Assembly: GCA_021737275.1 (NCBI GenBank)
Contig: JAIPEE010000005.1
Span: forward strand, 1-64,000
Direction of reading: 5' to 3'
DNA: 64,000 bases
From: Desulfobacterales bacterium
GTDB lineage: Bacteria; Desulfobacterota; Desulfobacteria; Desulfobacterales; JAIPEE01
The notes beneath the pieces were generated by a model. That model was not told where the DNA came from. It did not search any database and saw only the letters and a program-made list of their open reading frames with translations. Every line of letters begins with the position of its first letter. The first letter of the stretch is position 1. A program made the position numbers and the translations under genes. This document shows, in pieces, positions 26,340 through 35,417 of this stretch.

Positions 26340-27260
26340 ATGTTGGATCACGAAAAAAAAGAATCAATTAAATTTTGGGATAATGCTGCAACTAAATGGC
26401 GTAAATTTGCACATGATGAAGATAATAATCGGATGGTATTTCCGACTTCACAAGTCCGCCAGGATATTGTTCTTACAGAAATATCTAAATCATCTGATTT
26501 GAATTTGCATATTTTAGATATTGGTTGCGCTGATGGCGGCCTCACTATTGAATTAGTGAGACGTGGTTTTACCAATTCAATTGGTATTGATAATTCTCAG
26601 AGAATGATTAATGAAGCAAAGCGGCGTTTCAGTGAAGAGTTCCCATCTTTGGATCCAGACAAACATTTTATTGTAAGTGATGCCGACACACTAAATATGG
26701 ATCACAGTTTTGATTATATTTCCGCTTTAGGCTTAATTGAATATGTCCAAAATACAGATAATTTCCTTTCAATTATACATAGTTTACTTAGTAACAATGG
26801 GATCGCATTTATTGAATCCAGAAATAAACTTTTTAATGTTTTTTCTGCAAACAAGTATACCTTCGAATCAGACATCGAAAAATTAGTTTCCGAATTAGAT
26901 AAAACTTCAAAGCTAAGCCCATTAAAAGATAATTACGAATCTATAGTGAGGGAAACATTTATTAATATCGGTAACTTTTTACAGCAAAATAAAACACAAA
27001 GTGATATCAACAGGCCTGAGTTCGAATCTTATCCTTTCAGCTTGCCTCAATACTCTCCATTAGAATTTGTTGAGTTCTGCAAAAACAATAATCTTATTGT
27101 TGAGAATATAATTTTTTATCATTGCCATCCCTTTACACCTGCATTTGAAAAACTTATGCCTCAAACTTATAATACAATCGGACTACTCATGCAGCCTCTT
27201 GGCTATACACCCATTGGCAGTACGATTAGCTCCTCATTTATTGGAAAACTATCAAAATAA
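26340..27260 (+). CDS. Class I SAM-dependent methyltransferase
   Basis: A 306-residue methyltransferase. Motif I is ILDIGCADGGLTIELV near residue 55, motif II is SIGIDNSQRMINEAKRRF, and the post-motif stretch is DYISALGLIEYVQN. ATG 26340 follows the preceding stop by only a few bases. It lies next to another methyltransferase and before Gfo/Idh and legF. Probable sugar methylation in the same glycan; acceptor unknown. Confidence 0.7.
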   Translation: MLDHEKKESIKFWDNAATKWRKFAHDEDNNRMVFPTSQVRQDIVLTEISKSSDLNLHILDIGCADGGLTIELVRRGFTNSIGIDNSQRMINEAKRRFSEEFPSLDPDKHFIVSDADTLNMDHSFDYISALGLIEYVQNTDNFLSIIHSLLSNNGIAFIESRNKLFNVFSANKYTFESDIEKLVSELDKTSKLSPLKDNYESIVRETFINIGNFLQQNKTQSDINRPEFESYPFSLPQYSPLEFVEFCKNNNLIVENIIFYHCHPFTPAFEKLMPQTYNTIGLLMQPLGYTPIGSTISSSFIGKLSK

Positions 27261-27279
27261 ATCTTAATAATTTTAATTA

Positions 27280-28212
27280 ATGAAAATAATATTCTTCGGA
27301 CTTGGTTCTATTGGGCAACGGCATGCTCAAATAATTCAGGAAATATTCCCACAATATGAGCTTTTTGCTTTCCGTTCGTTTAATGGCCAATTACATAACA
27401 ATCTTAAAATCCATGAGATTTCCAGAGAAATTGACATAAAAGCCATTAATCCAAACGTTGCATTTATTACTAATCCCACATACATGCATATACAAACAGC
27501 AATAAAATGTGCAAAAAACAACCTAAATTTGTTTATTGAAAAACCGCTGGATTGTTCAAATATCAAACTTGATTTATTATTAGATGAAGTAACCCAAAGA
27601 AACCTAACCTCTTATGTTGCATATGTACTTCGATTTCATCCCGTAATCGGTTTTCTTAAAAACAAGTGCGAGATTGAAACAATCACAAATGTTAAAGTGA
27701 TTTGTAAAACAAATTATTCTTCGTGGCGACCAAATCAAAATCAATTTAAAAACTACTCCGCATTTCAGGCTAAAAGTGGCGGCATTTTATTCGATCTATC
27801 TCATGAAATTGATTATATAGATTATGTTTTTGGAAAAATTATAGATATTACGGGATATTCTGAAAAAAAATATGATGTAACAATTGATGCTCATGATCAT
27901 GCTGTTTTGAAAATTAAAACTGAAAAAATTAATTCGATTAGTCTGCTTTTAGATTACTGTTGTTTGGAACCTGAAAGAACTATAACAGTCGAATATCTAA
28001 ACAATAATTATTTAGTTGCAGATTTGATAAATAATACGATTAAATATTCAGATAATGTTAAATCAATAACTTTTTCAAATGAAGTCGATTTTATCTTCAA
28101 ACAACAACTTCAATATTTTTTCCAAAATATTGATAATAATCAAATGATGAACAACATCGTAGAAGCTAGTCACTTATTCAACAAAATTATCCCATTAACT
28201 CAATTAATTTAA
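27280..28212 (+). CDS. Gfo/Idh/MocA-family oxidoreductase (PtmF position)
   Basis: A 310-residue NAD(P)-dependent sugar oxidoreductase. The N-terminal Rossmann motif is IIFFGLGSIGQRHAQII. The catalytic EKPL segment is FIEKPLDCSN near residue 90, and GGILFDLSHEIDYIDYVFG gives the second-domain His. It overlaps legF by one base (TAATG). It occupies the place of ptmF, before ptmB/legF, in the Campylobacter flagellar glycan cluster as I recall it, where it is linked to glucosamine supply. Confidence 0.75.
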   Translation: MKIIFFGLGSIGQRHAQIIQEIFPQYELFAFRSFNGQLHNNLKIHEISREIDIKAINPNVAFITNPTYMHIQTAIKCAKNNLNLFIEKPLDCSNIKLDLLLDEVTQRNLTSYVAYVLRFHPVIGFLKNKCEIETITNVKVICKTNYSSWRPNQNQFKNYSAFQAKSGGILFDLSHEIDYIDYVFGKIIDITGYSEKKYDVTIDAHDHAVLKIKTEKINSISLLLDYCCLEPERTITVEYLNNNYLVADLINNTIKYSDNVKSITFSNEVDFIFKQQLQYFFQNIDNNQMMNNIVEASHLFNKIIPLTQLI

Positions 28213-28916
28213 TGACAATTCTAACTACTATCTTAGCACGAGGCGGATCAAAGGGTATCCCCAATAAAAATATTAGGATGATTGCCGGTAAACCTTTAAT
28301 ATGTCATACAATTGACCAAGTAAAAACATGGAATAAGTTTGATTCTTTTATTGTTTCCACTGATTCTATTCAGATCGCTGACGTTGCAAAAGAGCACGGT
28401 GCACCAGTACCATTTATAAGACCGCCGCACCTTGCAACAGATACTTCTGGAAAGTTAGATTCCCTGCGCCATGCTTTAATTGAAAGCGAAAAGTACTTTA
28501 ACAATCGGTTTGATATAATTTTTGATTTAGATGCCACTTCACCGATAAGAAGTATCGATGATATGGATAATATTGTAGCCTTATTTACCGATAAAAATCC
28601 AGACTGTGTATTTTCTGTCGTAAAATCAAACAAAAACCCATATTTTAATATGGTTGAAAAAAGGATAGATGGGACTGTTGATATTTGCAAAAAGTTAGAG
28701 CATGACATCCTACGTCGTCAGGATACACCTGTAGTTTTTGATATGAATGCTTCAATGTATGTTTACAGCAGGGATTTTTTAGTAAATCCCAAAAACACCC
28801 TACCCTATTCTGGTGTTGCATATGCATATGAGATGGATGCGCTTTGTGCCTATGATATTGACAATGAAATAGATTTAGAAATCGTAGAACTGATTATGAA
28901 AAAGCTTCAATATTAA
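28212..28916 (+). CDS. legF: CMP-legionaminic acid synthetase (LegF/NeuA family)
   Basis: Activates the nonulosonic acid with CTP to the CMP-sugar used by glycosyltransferases. The signature LARGGSKGIPNKNIR is at residues 7-21, with LICHTIDQ following and FDLDATSPIRSIDDMD as the conserved central motif. Its 234 residues are standard for NeuA/LegF/PseF. The choice of legF follows from the legB-C-G-I neighbours. Confidence 0.88.
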   Translation: MTILTTILARGGSKGIPNKNIRMIAGKPLICHTIDQVKTWNKFDSFIVSTDSIQIADVAKEHGAPVPFIRPPHLATDTSGKLDSLRHALIESEKYFNNRFDIIFDLDATSPIRSIDDMDNIVALFTDKNPDCVFSVVKSNKNPYFNMVEKRIDGTVDICKKLEHDILRRQDTPVVFDMNASMYVYSRDFLVNPKNTLPYSGVAYAYEMDALCAYDIDNEIDLEIVELIMKKLQY

Positions 28917-28941
28917 TAATTCACACTATTACCTTTATAAA

Positions 28942-29931
28942 ATGCAAAAAGCTGTAACAATTATAATGTACCATTATGTCAGGGAAATTAAGCGCTCTCG
29001 ATTCCCCTCTATTAAAGGTTTAGAATTAGAAGATTTTAAAAGCCAGCTTGAATATCTTCAGCATTATTATCAGATTATCTCTATGGAAGATTTAATTTCT
29101 GCTGTAAAATACGATTCTATTTTACCTAAAAACGCTGCTTTATTAACTTTTGACGATGGTTATATTGATCATTTTATAAATGTATTTCCGATATTAGATG
29201 ATCTTAATATTCAAGGAAGTTTTTTCCCGCCTGCAAAAGCAATCCTTAATCATAATATGCTTGACGTTAATAAAATTCACTATATTCTGGCTTCTGCATC
29301 AAACACAGATGTACTTATAGAAAAATTGATTTCGCATATCAACATATATAAAACACAATACCATCTTGAAGATAGCGCATATTATTTCAAACAATATGCA
29401 TCTCCTAATCGTTTTGATACTAAAGAAGTTGTATTTATAAAAAGTATACTCCAAAAAGTATTACCTGAAGAGTTACGCACAATAATTATCAATCAACTCT
29501 TCAATGAATTCGTAACTAATGACGAAGCAGCTTTTGCAATGGAGTTATATATGACACCAGACCAGCTTAAATGTATGTCAAGTCATGGGATGTATATTGG
29601 AAGTCATGGTTACGATCACTTTTGGCTCAATACGCTTGATTATGAAGCTCAAAAAAATCAAATCGATTATTCTATCAATTTTCTTAAAAGCATTGACAAC
29701 TTTAATAAAGATTGGGTTATGTGCTACCCGTATGGCGCTTTTGATGATAAGCTGTTATCTATTCTTAAACAAAAAGACTGTATTATAGGCCTTACGACAG
29801 TTGTTGATATTGCAGATCTGAACAATCATAATCTCCTTACGCTTCCACGACTGGACACAAATGATTTCCCAAAGTTTAATATTTCAAAACCAAATAATTG
29901 GACAATAAAGCAATTGAACCTTAACACATAA
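28942..29931 (+). CDS. NodB-type polysaccharide deacetylase
   Basis: A 329-residue NodB-homology deacetylase. LTFDDGYIDHFINVFPIL holds the catalytic Asp and metal Asp. SHGYDHFWL supplies the two metal-binding His (SH-x3-H). CYPYGAFDDKLLSIL is the later motif. The conserved N-terminal MYHYV is present (IIMYHYVREI). No signal peptide is visible, so it acts inside the cell. It may de-N-acetylate a sugar or sugar nucleotide, giving free amino groups for other acylation (inference). Confidence 0.78.
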   Translation: MQKAVTIIMYHYVREIKRSRFPSIKGLELEDFKSQLEYLQHYYQIISMEDLISAVKYDSILPKNAALLTFDDGYIDHFINVFPILDDLNIQGSFFPPAKAILNHNMLDVNKIHYILASASNTDVLIEKLISHINIYKTQYHLEDSAYYFKQYASPNRFDTKEVVFIKSILQKVLPEELRTIIINQLFNEFVTNDEAAFAMELYMTPDQLKCMSSHGMYIGSHGYDHFWLNTLDYEAQKNQIDYSINFLKSIDNFNKDWVMCYPYGAFDDKLLSILKQKDCIIGLTTVVDIADLNNHNLLTLPRLDTNDFPKFNISKPNNWTIKQLNLNT

Positions 29932-29956
29932 ATCATATTTTCATATAAATTATACT

Positions 29957-30742
29957 ATGCCAGATTATAATAATATTTTTTCATTGAAGAATAAAACGGC
30001 GGTTATCACAGGTGGTGCCGGCTTAATCGGCAACAAAATTGTACATGCACTAATTGATTTTGGTGCAAAAGTCTTTATTGCCGATACTGATATACAGAAA
30101 AGTGATTTTTTTTCATCAAAATTCAAAAAAAATAAATTCAGTTATCATAATATAGATATAACCTCTAAGTCTTCTGTTAACGCATTGATTCAGGAGATGA
30201 AGAATAACAATGAAATCATCGATATTTGGATTAATTGTGCATATCCAAAAACAAAAGATTGGGGTAATAAGTTTGAATCAATATCTCATGAATCCTGGAG
30301 CGAAAATGTTGATATGCATATGAACGGCTATTTTTTGTGTTGTCAATCAGCCTTAGAGCATATGAAAGACCAGGGTGCCGGTTCCGTAATTAATATGGCA
30401 TCAATATACGGTATGGTTGGCCCTGACTTTTCAATATATAAAGAAACTGACATGACAATGCCTGCTGCATACGCCGCCATTAAGGGTGGGATAATAAGTA
30501 TGACTCGCTATCTTGCATCATACTATGGTCCATATAATATCAGAGTGAATTCCATATCACCAGGTGGAATATTTGATAATCAACCGGAAAGTTTTGTTAA
30601 TAATTATGAAATGAAATGCCCTTTAAAAAGAATGGGTACCACTAACGACTTAATTGGTGGAACTATATTCCTTGCATCAGATGCATCACAATATGTAACC
30701 GGACACAACTTAGTTATTGACGGCGGATGGACCTCTATTTAA
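29957..30742 (+). CDS. Short-chain dehydrogenase/reductase (PtmA-like position)
   Basis: A classical SDR of 261 residues. TGGAGLIGNKIVHALIDFGAKV binds NAD(P), INMASIYGMVG carries Ser, YAAIKGGIISMTRYLA the Tyr-Lys pair, and it ends YVTGHNLVIDGGWTSI. Full length. As I recall it, the Campylobacter legionaminic cluster ends with an SDR (PtmA) after legF, and the order here is the same apart from the inserted deacetylase. The specific substrate is not shown by sequence. Confidence 0.8.
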   Translation: MPDYNNIFSLKNKTAVITGGAGLIGNKIVHALIDFGAKVFIADTDIQKSDFFSSKFKKNKFSYHNIDITSKSSVNALIQEMKNNNEIIDIWINCAYPKTKDWGNKFESISHESWSENVDMHMNGYFLCCQSALEHMKDQGAGSVINMASIYGMVGPDFSIYKETDMTMPAAYAAIKGGIISMTRYLASYYGPYNIRVNSISPGGIFDNQPESFVNNYEMKCPLKRMGTTNDLIGGTIFLASDASQYVTGHNLVIDGGWTSI

Positions 30743-30787
30743 ATTAATTCCTCTTATATTCTTTACATTTATATTCGAAAGTTTTTA

Positions 30788-32152
30788 ATGGAAAAAGATA
30801 AAATTGTATATATTGTTCATGCTGTTGATACAGAAGGCCCACTTCACGAGTCTTTGAGTGATACCTTTGACCGTTTAAAAGATACGTTTGATATTATACT
30901 TGAGCCAACATACGACACATTGGACAAACTACGAAAAAATCAAATCCCACTTAATGGTAAGGAAAATATTGTTGCAAAGTTTCTTTCGCCGGCCCTTTTA
31001 AAATATAATGATTCCTGGGATAAAATAGATAATATGCTTTCAACGCTTTTATCCTCTGATTTTAGGAACAAACTGTTGGATTCGTATGGCGGAGGATGGA
31101 TATTTAACTGGCATTGCATTGATCATGTTGATTATGATGTAAACCCCAGAAGCAAGTCACTTGGATACCATGCCATTCATGACAGATACGTTGATTTCTT
31201 AGATAAATATCATTCTTCAGAAATTGATCCAATTTATTGGCATTTTCACCCAATGTCGACTTACCGTGAGGCGCATCGTTGCGCAACATCATATGTGAAT
31301 TCTACTCATTTGCACCAGTCGCTTTGCCGAAGAATTATAGAACGTAAATTTTTCCCGTCATCATTCAGGGCTGGTTTTCACACAGAAAGGCCCGATAGTC
31401 ATTGGTTCCTTGAACAGTGGATTCCTTTTGACTGCTCAAATCTCTCTTTTGAAAATCTCGAAGAGTTTGAAACTCAAAACGATTTTAAAAATGGTCGTTT
31501 TTTTGACTGGCGCAGAGCTCCATCTGACTGGTCAGTATATCATCCTGATTATTATGATTATCAGATTCCCGGACAATGCAACCGTTCAATTGGCCGTTTC
31601 TTACAAATTAATACAAGAATGGCCAACATTACACAGGAAGAGTCCGACAAAGCATTTAAAAATGCTAATGAAGGAATGGGTATAATTCTTGGTGTCACAA
31701 ATCATGATTATAGAAATATGATGTCTGAGGTCGATTTGGCCCGGAAATATATTCAAAATTCATCACAAAAATATCCTCAGGTAAAATTTAAATTTTGCAA
31801 TGTCAATGATGCCTTTAATGCCGTTGTAAATAATGGAGATTATGAAAAATTAGATTTGAATATTGATCTTCAATTATTTGATAAATCTATTTTGTTAAAT
31901 GTCTCTACAAAACAAAGCACTGTTTTTGGTCCCCAACCTTATCTTGCAGTAAAAACTAAAAGCAAACGGTTTATACATGACAATTTTGCATTTGGTTTAG
32001 ATGGAAAAAGTTGGTCTTATATATTTGATGAACATTCTATAAGATATGATGATGTGGATGTTATCGGCATCGCAGCTAACAATAAATATGGGAATACCTT
32101 TGTTAAAACTTTCAAATTAAATTCAACTATTGAGATTGATTATGGATCGTAA
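30788..32152 (+). CDS. Uncharacterised protein, possibly deacetylase-like
   Basis: A 454-residue cytoplasmic protein that I do not recognise. It begins with a strand and acidic motif (IVYIVHAVDTEGPL), and later has IYWHFHPMSTYREAH and FRAGFHTERPDSHWFLEQ. These Asp- and His-rich segments recall metal sites of NodB-like (beta-alpha)7 barrels, but no full NodB signature is seen. The last 100 residues look like a separate beta-domain. It sits between the SDR and a methyltransferase that overlaps its end by 11 bp, so it belongs to the glycan operon. Confidence 0.6.
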   Translation: MEKDKIVYIVHAVDTEGPLHESLSDTFDRLKDTFDIILEPTYDTLDKLRKNQIPLNGKENIVAKFLSPALLKYNDSWDKIDNMLSTLLSSDFRNKLLDSYGGGWIFNWHCIDHVDYDVNPRSKSLGYHAIHDRYVDFLDKYHSSEIDPIYWHFHPMSTYREAHRCATSYVNSTHLHQSLCRRIIERKFFPSSFRAGFHTERPDSHWFLEQWIPFDCSNLSFENLEEFETQNDFKNGRFFDWRRAPSDWSVYHPDYYDYQIPGQCNRSIGRFLQINTRMANITQEESDKAFKNANEGMGIILGVTNHDYRNMMSEVDLARKYIQNSSQKYPQVKFKFCNVNDAFNAVVNNGDYEKLDLNIDLQLFDKSILLNVSTKQSTVFGPQPYLAVKTKSKRFIHDNFAFGLDGKSWSYIFDEHSIRYDDVDVIGIAANNKYGNTFVKTFKLNSTIEIDYGS

Positions 32153-32909
32153 AACATACTGGGATTCGGAATATTTTAAATATTGGAAACAACGTGTTGA
32201 TGAATTAAAAATTTCAGATTCGGAAAGTAAAGTTGTGAAGGGAGATGTTAAAACCGGAGATGAAGATCTCTTTATCAACACATTAGATAATTTGTTATTT
32301 CCTAATGCAAATTTACTTGAGGTAGGTTGTGCATGGGGTAGATGGTTTGACTTATATATTAAACATCATCTAAATATCTATGGCATAGATATTTCGGATG
32401 AAATGATTAAACAGGCAAAACTGAGATGGGGAAATGAACGCAATATAAAATCCTTATTACAATCTGAAGCTGAAAAAATTCCATATCCTGATAATTATTT
32501 TGATTTTGTTGTTTGTTACGGTGTTTTTGATGCAACTTATCAGGATAATGCTTTATCTGAAATGTTGAGAGTACTAAAGATGAATGGCAAACTCTGTCTT
32601 ACCGGAAAAAACTATAAATATGATCCAAATGATGAGTTAGCCGAAGTTGCAGAAATTAATGCAAGAAACAAAGAGCATCCAAACTACTTCACAAATACAG
32701 ATGATATGATTTCTCAGCTGGAACATAAAGGACATAAAATTTCGGAATCTTTTTTTTATCCCACAAGAGAAAGTTTTTCTGATTCATATTATTTAAAATC
32801 CAAACCTGAATATTTTTATCTATACTTTTTAATCATTTCTAAAAAGTCATATGATTATAATTTTAAGCCATTTTCATACGAATACTCGTTAAATTGCATG
32901 AAATTCTAA
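32142..32909 (+). CDS. Class I SAM-dependent methyltransferase
   Basis: A 255-residue methyltransferase of the Methyltransf_11 type. Motif I is LLEVGCAWGRWFDLYI, motif II GIDISDEMIKQAKLRW, then IPYPDNYFDFVVCYGVFD. ATG 32142 lies within the last codons of the preceding gene; a TTG at 32130 is less likely. Substrate unknown, probably a sugar in this cassette. Confidence 0.72.
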   Translation: MDRKTYWDSEYFKYWKQRVDELKISDSESKVVKGDVKTGDEDLFINTLDNLLFPNANLLEVGCAWGRWFDLYIKHHLNIYGIDISDEMIKQAKLRWGNERNIKSLLQSEAEKIPYPDNYFDFVVCYGVFDATYQDNALSEMLRVLKMNGKLCLTGKNYKYDPNDELAEVAEINARNKEHPNYFTNTDDMISQLEHKGHKISESFFYPTRESFSDSYYLKSKPEYFYLYFLIISKKSYDYNFKPFSYEYSLNCMKF

Positions 32910-32927
32910 GCCCTTGCCCTTGATTAA

Positions 32928-33950
32928 ATGAATATTTTTATAACAGGTTTATATAGATCAGGATCTACATTGTTAACCAGAATTCTGGATAGCCATCCAG
33001 ATCTTTGGGTAACTTATGATTCAGTCCATTTTTTCCGTTATACTTTTAAAAAGTACGACCCAATTAGTGATCCAGCTAATATGAAACTTGCTGTAAATGA
33101 AATTTATGATCGCATTTCATCCAGATGGGAAATGAATTTCGATAAAAATATTGTTCTTGCAAACTTATTAAGCCAGCCATCTATTAATTACAAAGACGTT
33201 TATAATGAAGTCATGATAGCATTACTAAATAATTACAAACCAACAGCTAAATCCTGGGGTGAAAAAACGGTATTGGCATGGAGCAAAATTAAGGATTTCT
33301 TAAAAATGTTTCCTGATGGTAAAATTATTCATATTTTACGAGACCCTCGAGATGTTTTATGTTCTTTCAAAAAATTAACCACCGCTCCATATCCAGGCTA
33401 TTTAAATACAGCTTTTGTAGCATTAGATTCTTTTATTTCCTGTATGAATCATCAGCATGAATTTGCCCCTTCAAATTTTACGTGTATACGATATGAAGAC
33501 TTGGTTAATAAACCCGAAAATACAGTTATAGATATTTGCAATTTTTTAGAAATATCTTTTGACATTAATATGCTTAACACAAATAAGTTTACGGACAAAA
33601 CTAATAACAGTTGGACTGGGAACTCTGCATTCAATATGGAAACCTGCAGTATAAATAACAACTCTGTAAATAGGTGGACAGATATAGCATCACCAATTGA
33701 AATATATTTAATAGAACTCATAAATTCTAAAATGTTATCTGCTTTTGACTATCCCACCTCAGATATTAAATTAAATAAGTCTGACTTAAACCATTTAAAA
33801 GGCCTTCTTGATAATGAGTGCCTTAAAGACAAATATTCATGGTGGTTAAAAAGCCAACAAGGTATTGAAGGTTGGTCAACAGATGATAATCTTACTAATT
33901 TTTCAAGCACAAAACCTTATATTAATATCGTCCAAACCAAACAAAATTAA
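32928..33950 (+). CDS. Sulfotransferase
   Basis: A 340-residue sulfotransferase. ITGLYRSGSTLLTRILDSHP (residues 4-23) is the PAPS 5'-phosphosulfate loop, and IIHILRDPRDVLCSFKKL (about 130-147) the 3'-phosphate motif, followed by RYEDLVNKPENTVIDIC. No membrane segment is predicted, so it is cytosolic. It is the clearest of three sulfotransferase-like proteins in the block. No PAPS-synthesis genes are in the window. Confidence 0.8.
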   Translation: MNIFITGLYRSGSTLLTRILDSHPDLWVTYDSVHFFRYTFKKYDPISDPANMKLAVNEIYDRISSRWEMNFDKNIVLANLLSQPSINYKDVYNEVMIALLNNYKPTAKSWGEKTVLAWSKIKDFLKMFPDGKIIHILRDPRDVLCSFKKLTTAPYPGYLNTAFVALDSFISCMNHQHEFAPSNFTCIRYEDLVNKPENTVIDICNFLEISFDINMLNTNKFTDKTNNSWTGNSAFNMETCSINNNSVNRWTDIASPIEIYLIELINSKMLSAFDYPTSDIKLNKSDLNHLKGLLDNECLKDKYSWWLKSQQGIEGWSTDDNLTNFSSTKPYINIVQTKQN

Positions 33951-33953
33951 TAA

Positions 33954-34622
33954 ATGAAATTATCTCTCAGCACATCAAATTTATGTGATTATATTATTAA
34001 TCAACTAAACCATATTTTTCCTGATCACAAACCGGTTTCTAAGAACGATTTATATAACCCATTAAACCAAAGTCTGGAAAGAGTGGAATTTTGTTTTTCA
34101 AAAATCAAATCGTCATATTTCAATAATAATGGGAGCACTTTTTTTAATCATTTGCATTCTGATCAATATGCAATGTTTTTATATTTTTTGTCTAATTCAG
34201 CATATGAGCTTGAATGTAAAGAGTCCCTTTGTGAAAAACTATTTTATTTGAACAAGTGTCTGCATGGAATTGATTGTTTTTACACAACGACCTTACCTTC
34301 AATTTTTCTCTTCATTCATCCCATAGGAACAATAATAGGCTCTAAATCAATATATTCTGATTATTTTGTTGTAACACAGAATTGCACTATAGGTGATAAT
34401 TATGATGGTAGATATCCCACATTTAAGCAGGGGGTTATTCTTTATGCAGGTGCTTCAGTTATTGGAGATTGCATAATAGGAAATAATGTTGCCTTATCAG
34501 CAAATTCATATACATTCAAAACAAATATCCCAAACAATTCTATGATTTTTGGTCATTATCCCAAATTGGCTATAAAATCAAATAACGAAGACGTTAAAAA
34601 TAAATTTTTCAACCTGAATTAA
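33954..34622 (+). CDS. Serine acetyltransferase-like hexapeptide transferase
   Basis: A 222-residue protein. The first half is helical and the second half is a left-handed beta-helix (IHPIGTIIGSKSIYSDYFVV, NCTIGDNYDGRYPTF, ILYAGASVIGDCIIGNNVAL). The HPIG and GDN..GRYP elements resemble CysE-type serine acetyltransferases, which here more likely acetylate a sugar. It begins 3 bp after the sulfotransferase stop and is the last gene of the AT-rich cassette. Confidence 0.68.
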   Translation: MKLSLSTSNLCDYIINQLNHIFPDHKPVSKNDLYNPLNQSLERVEFCFSKIKSSYFNNNGSTFFNHLHSDQYAMFLYFLSNSAYELECKESLCEKLFYLNKCLHGIDCFYTTTLPSIFLFIHPIGTIIGSKSIYSDYFVVTQNCTIGDNYDGRYPTFKQGVILYAGASVIGDCIIGNNVALSANSYTFKTNIPNNSMIFGHYPKLAIKSNNEDVKNKFFNLN

Positions 34623-34713
34623 TTATTACGATTCTATCCACATATATGTAGACAGCTTTCTATATATTTTAATTCAATTCAAATTCAACTAAAGCAATCT
34701 TCAAGTTATAATG

Positions 34714-34883
34714 CGGCAAAAACTTCCACTAAGGTAGCCGATTTTACATCCTTTGATTATATTAATTATCACTTATATGGTTATAACATTCAGTTTTTAT
34801 TTGTAATTTTTGCCTTGTTATTGGTGGCACCCTTCTTGCTGACTTCAAGTTAAAGTTAAAGTTTCATCTTCAATATCCGCTTG
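34714..34883 (+). promoter_or_regulatory. Sigma-54 promoter with upstream box and sigma-28-like promoter (module copy 2)
   Basis: The box CGGCAAAAACTTCCAC (34714-34729) is identical to copy 1 and 111 bp upstream of sigma-54 element TGGCACCCTTCTTGCT (34825-34840), also identical. TAAAGTTT-N11-TCCGCTTG (34857-34883) follows; its -10 is poorer than in copy 1. The rest of 34623-35047 is AT-rich and shows no gene. Confidence 0.72.
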
Positions 34884-35047
34884 AATCTTTAACCTGTTTT
34901 TAAGGTATGATCTCAAATCAACAAACGTTAATTTGAGAACGAATATAATTGGATTTAATCTTAAGTTAGGCGCTATATTTTTACGGTAAATAGATTGTTT
35001 ATTTTATCACTATATAATTTTAACAAATACACCAAATCAATGAGAAA

Positions 35048-35389
35048 ATGATCTCTCTTTCAATTAAGCAAGTAAGTAAAATCACTGACACACCGCCACA
35101 CACCTTGAGATTTTGGGAAAAAGAGTTTGATGGCATTCTTATTCCAGACAGGACCAAGGGTGGACAAAGACGATATAATCAGGAGTCCATTTCTTTAATT
35201 GAGCGAATAAAATTGTCTAAGAATCAAGGGTTAAGTCTTTCTATGATTCGGCACAAACTCTGTCAGAATCATGAAGATCAAAATGATCATTTTCATACTG
35301 TCGATTTTCTTGCTGAAAAGGTTAGCAAAATAGTCAGAGATGAAATTTATAATTTCTTCCAAAATAAACATAATGCCATTAAAAATTGA
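35048..35389 (+). CDS. Small MerR-like DNA-binding regulator (copy 2)
   Basis: A 113-residue paralogue of the protein at 15408, matching it through the whole HTH (LSIKQVSKITDTPPHTLRFW, then GGQRRYNQESISLIERIKL) and diverging in the short tail. An ATG at 35040 opens a three-codon frame, ATGAGAAAATGA, whose stop overlaps this ATG. In copy 1 an extra A puts the same ATG in frame. It precedes the methyltransferase-kinase gene and is under the second sigma-54/sigma-28-like promoter set. Confidence 0.8.
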   Translation: MISLSIKQVSKITDTPPHTLRFWEKEFDGILIPDRTKGGQRRYNQESISLIERIKLSKNQGLSLSMIRHKLCQNHEDQNDHFHTVDFLAEKVSKIVRDEIYNFFQNKHNAIKN

Positions 35390-35417
35390 TAATAAAAATG
35401 AAATCAAGGGAGCTATT

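Noticed and set aside
18940-28916. Pseudaminic acid or sialic acid pathway
   Set aside because: LegB/LegC-type signatures, a hydrolysing epimerase and a CBS-fused nucleotidyltransferase fit legionaminic acid; no PseB/PseC/PseG-like proteins are seen.
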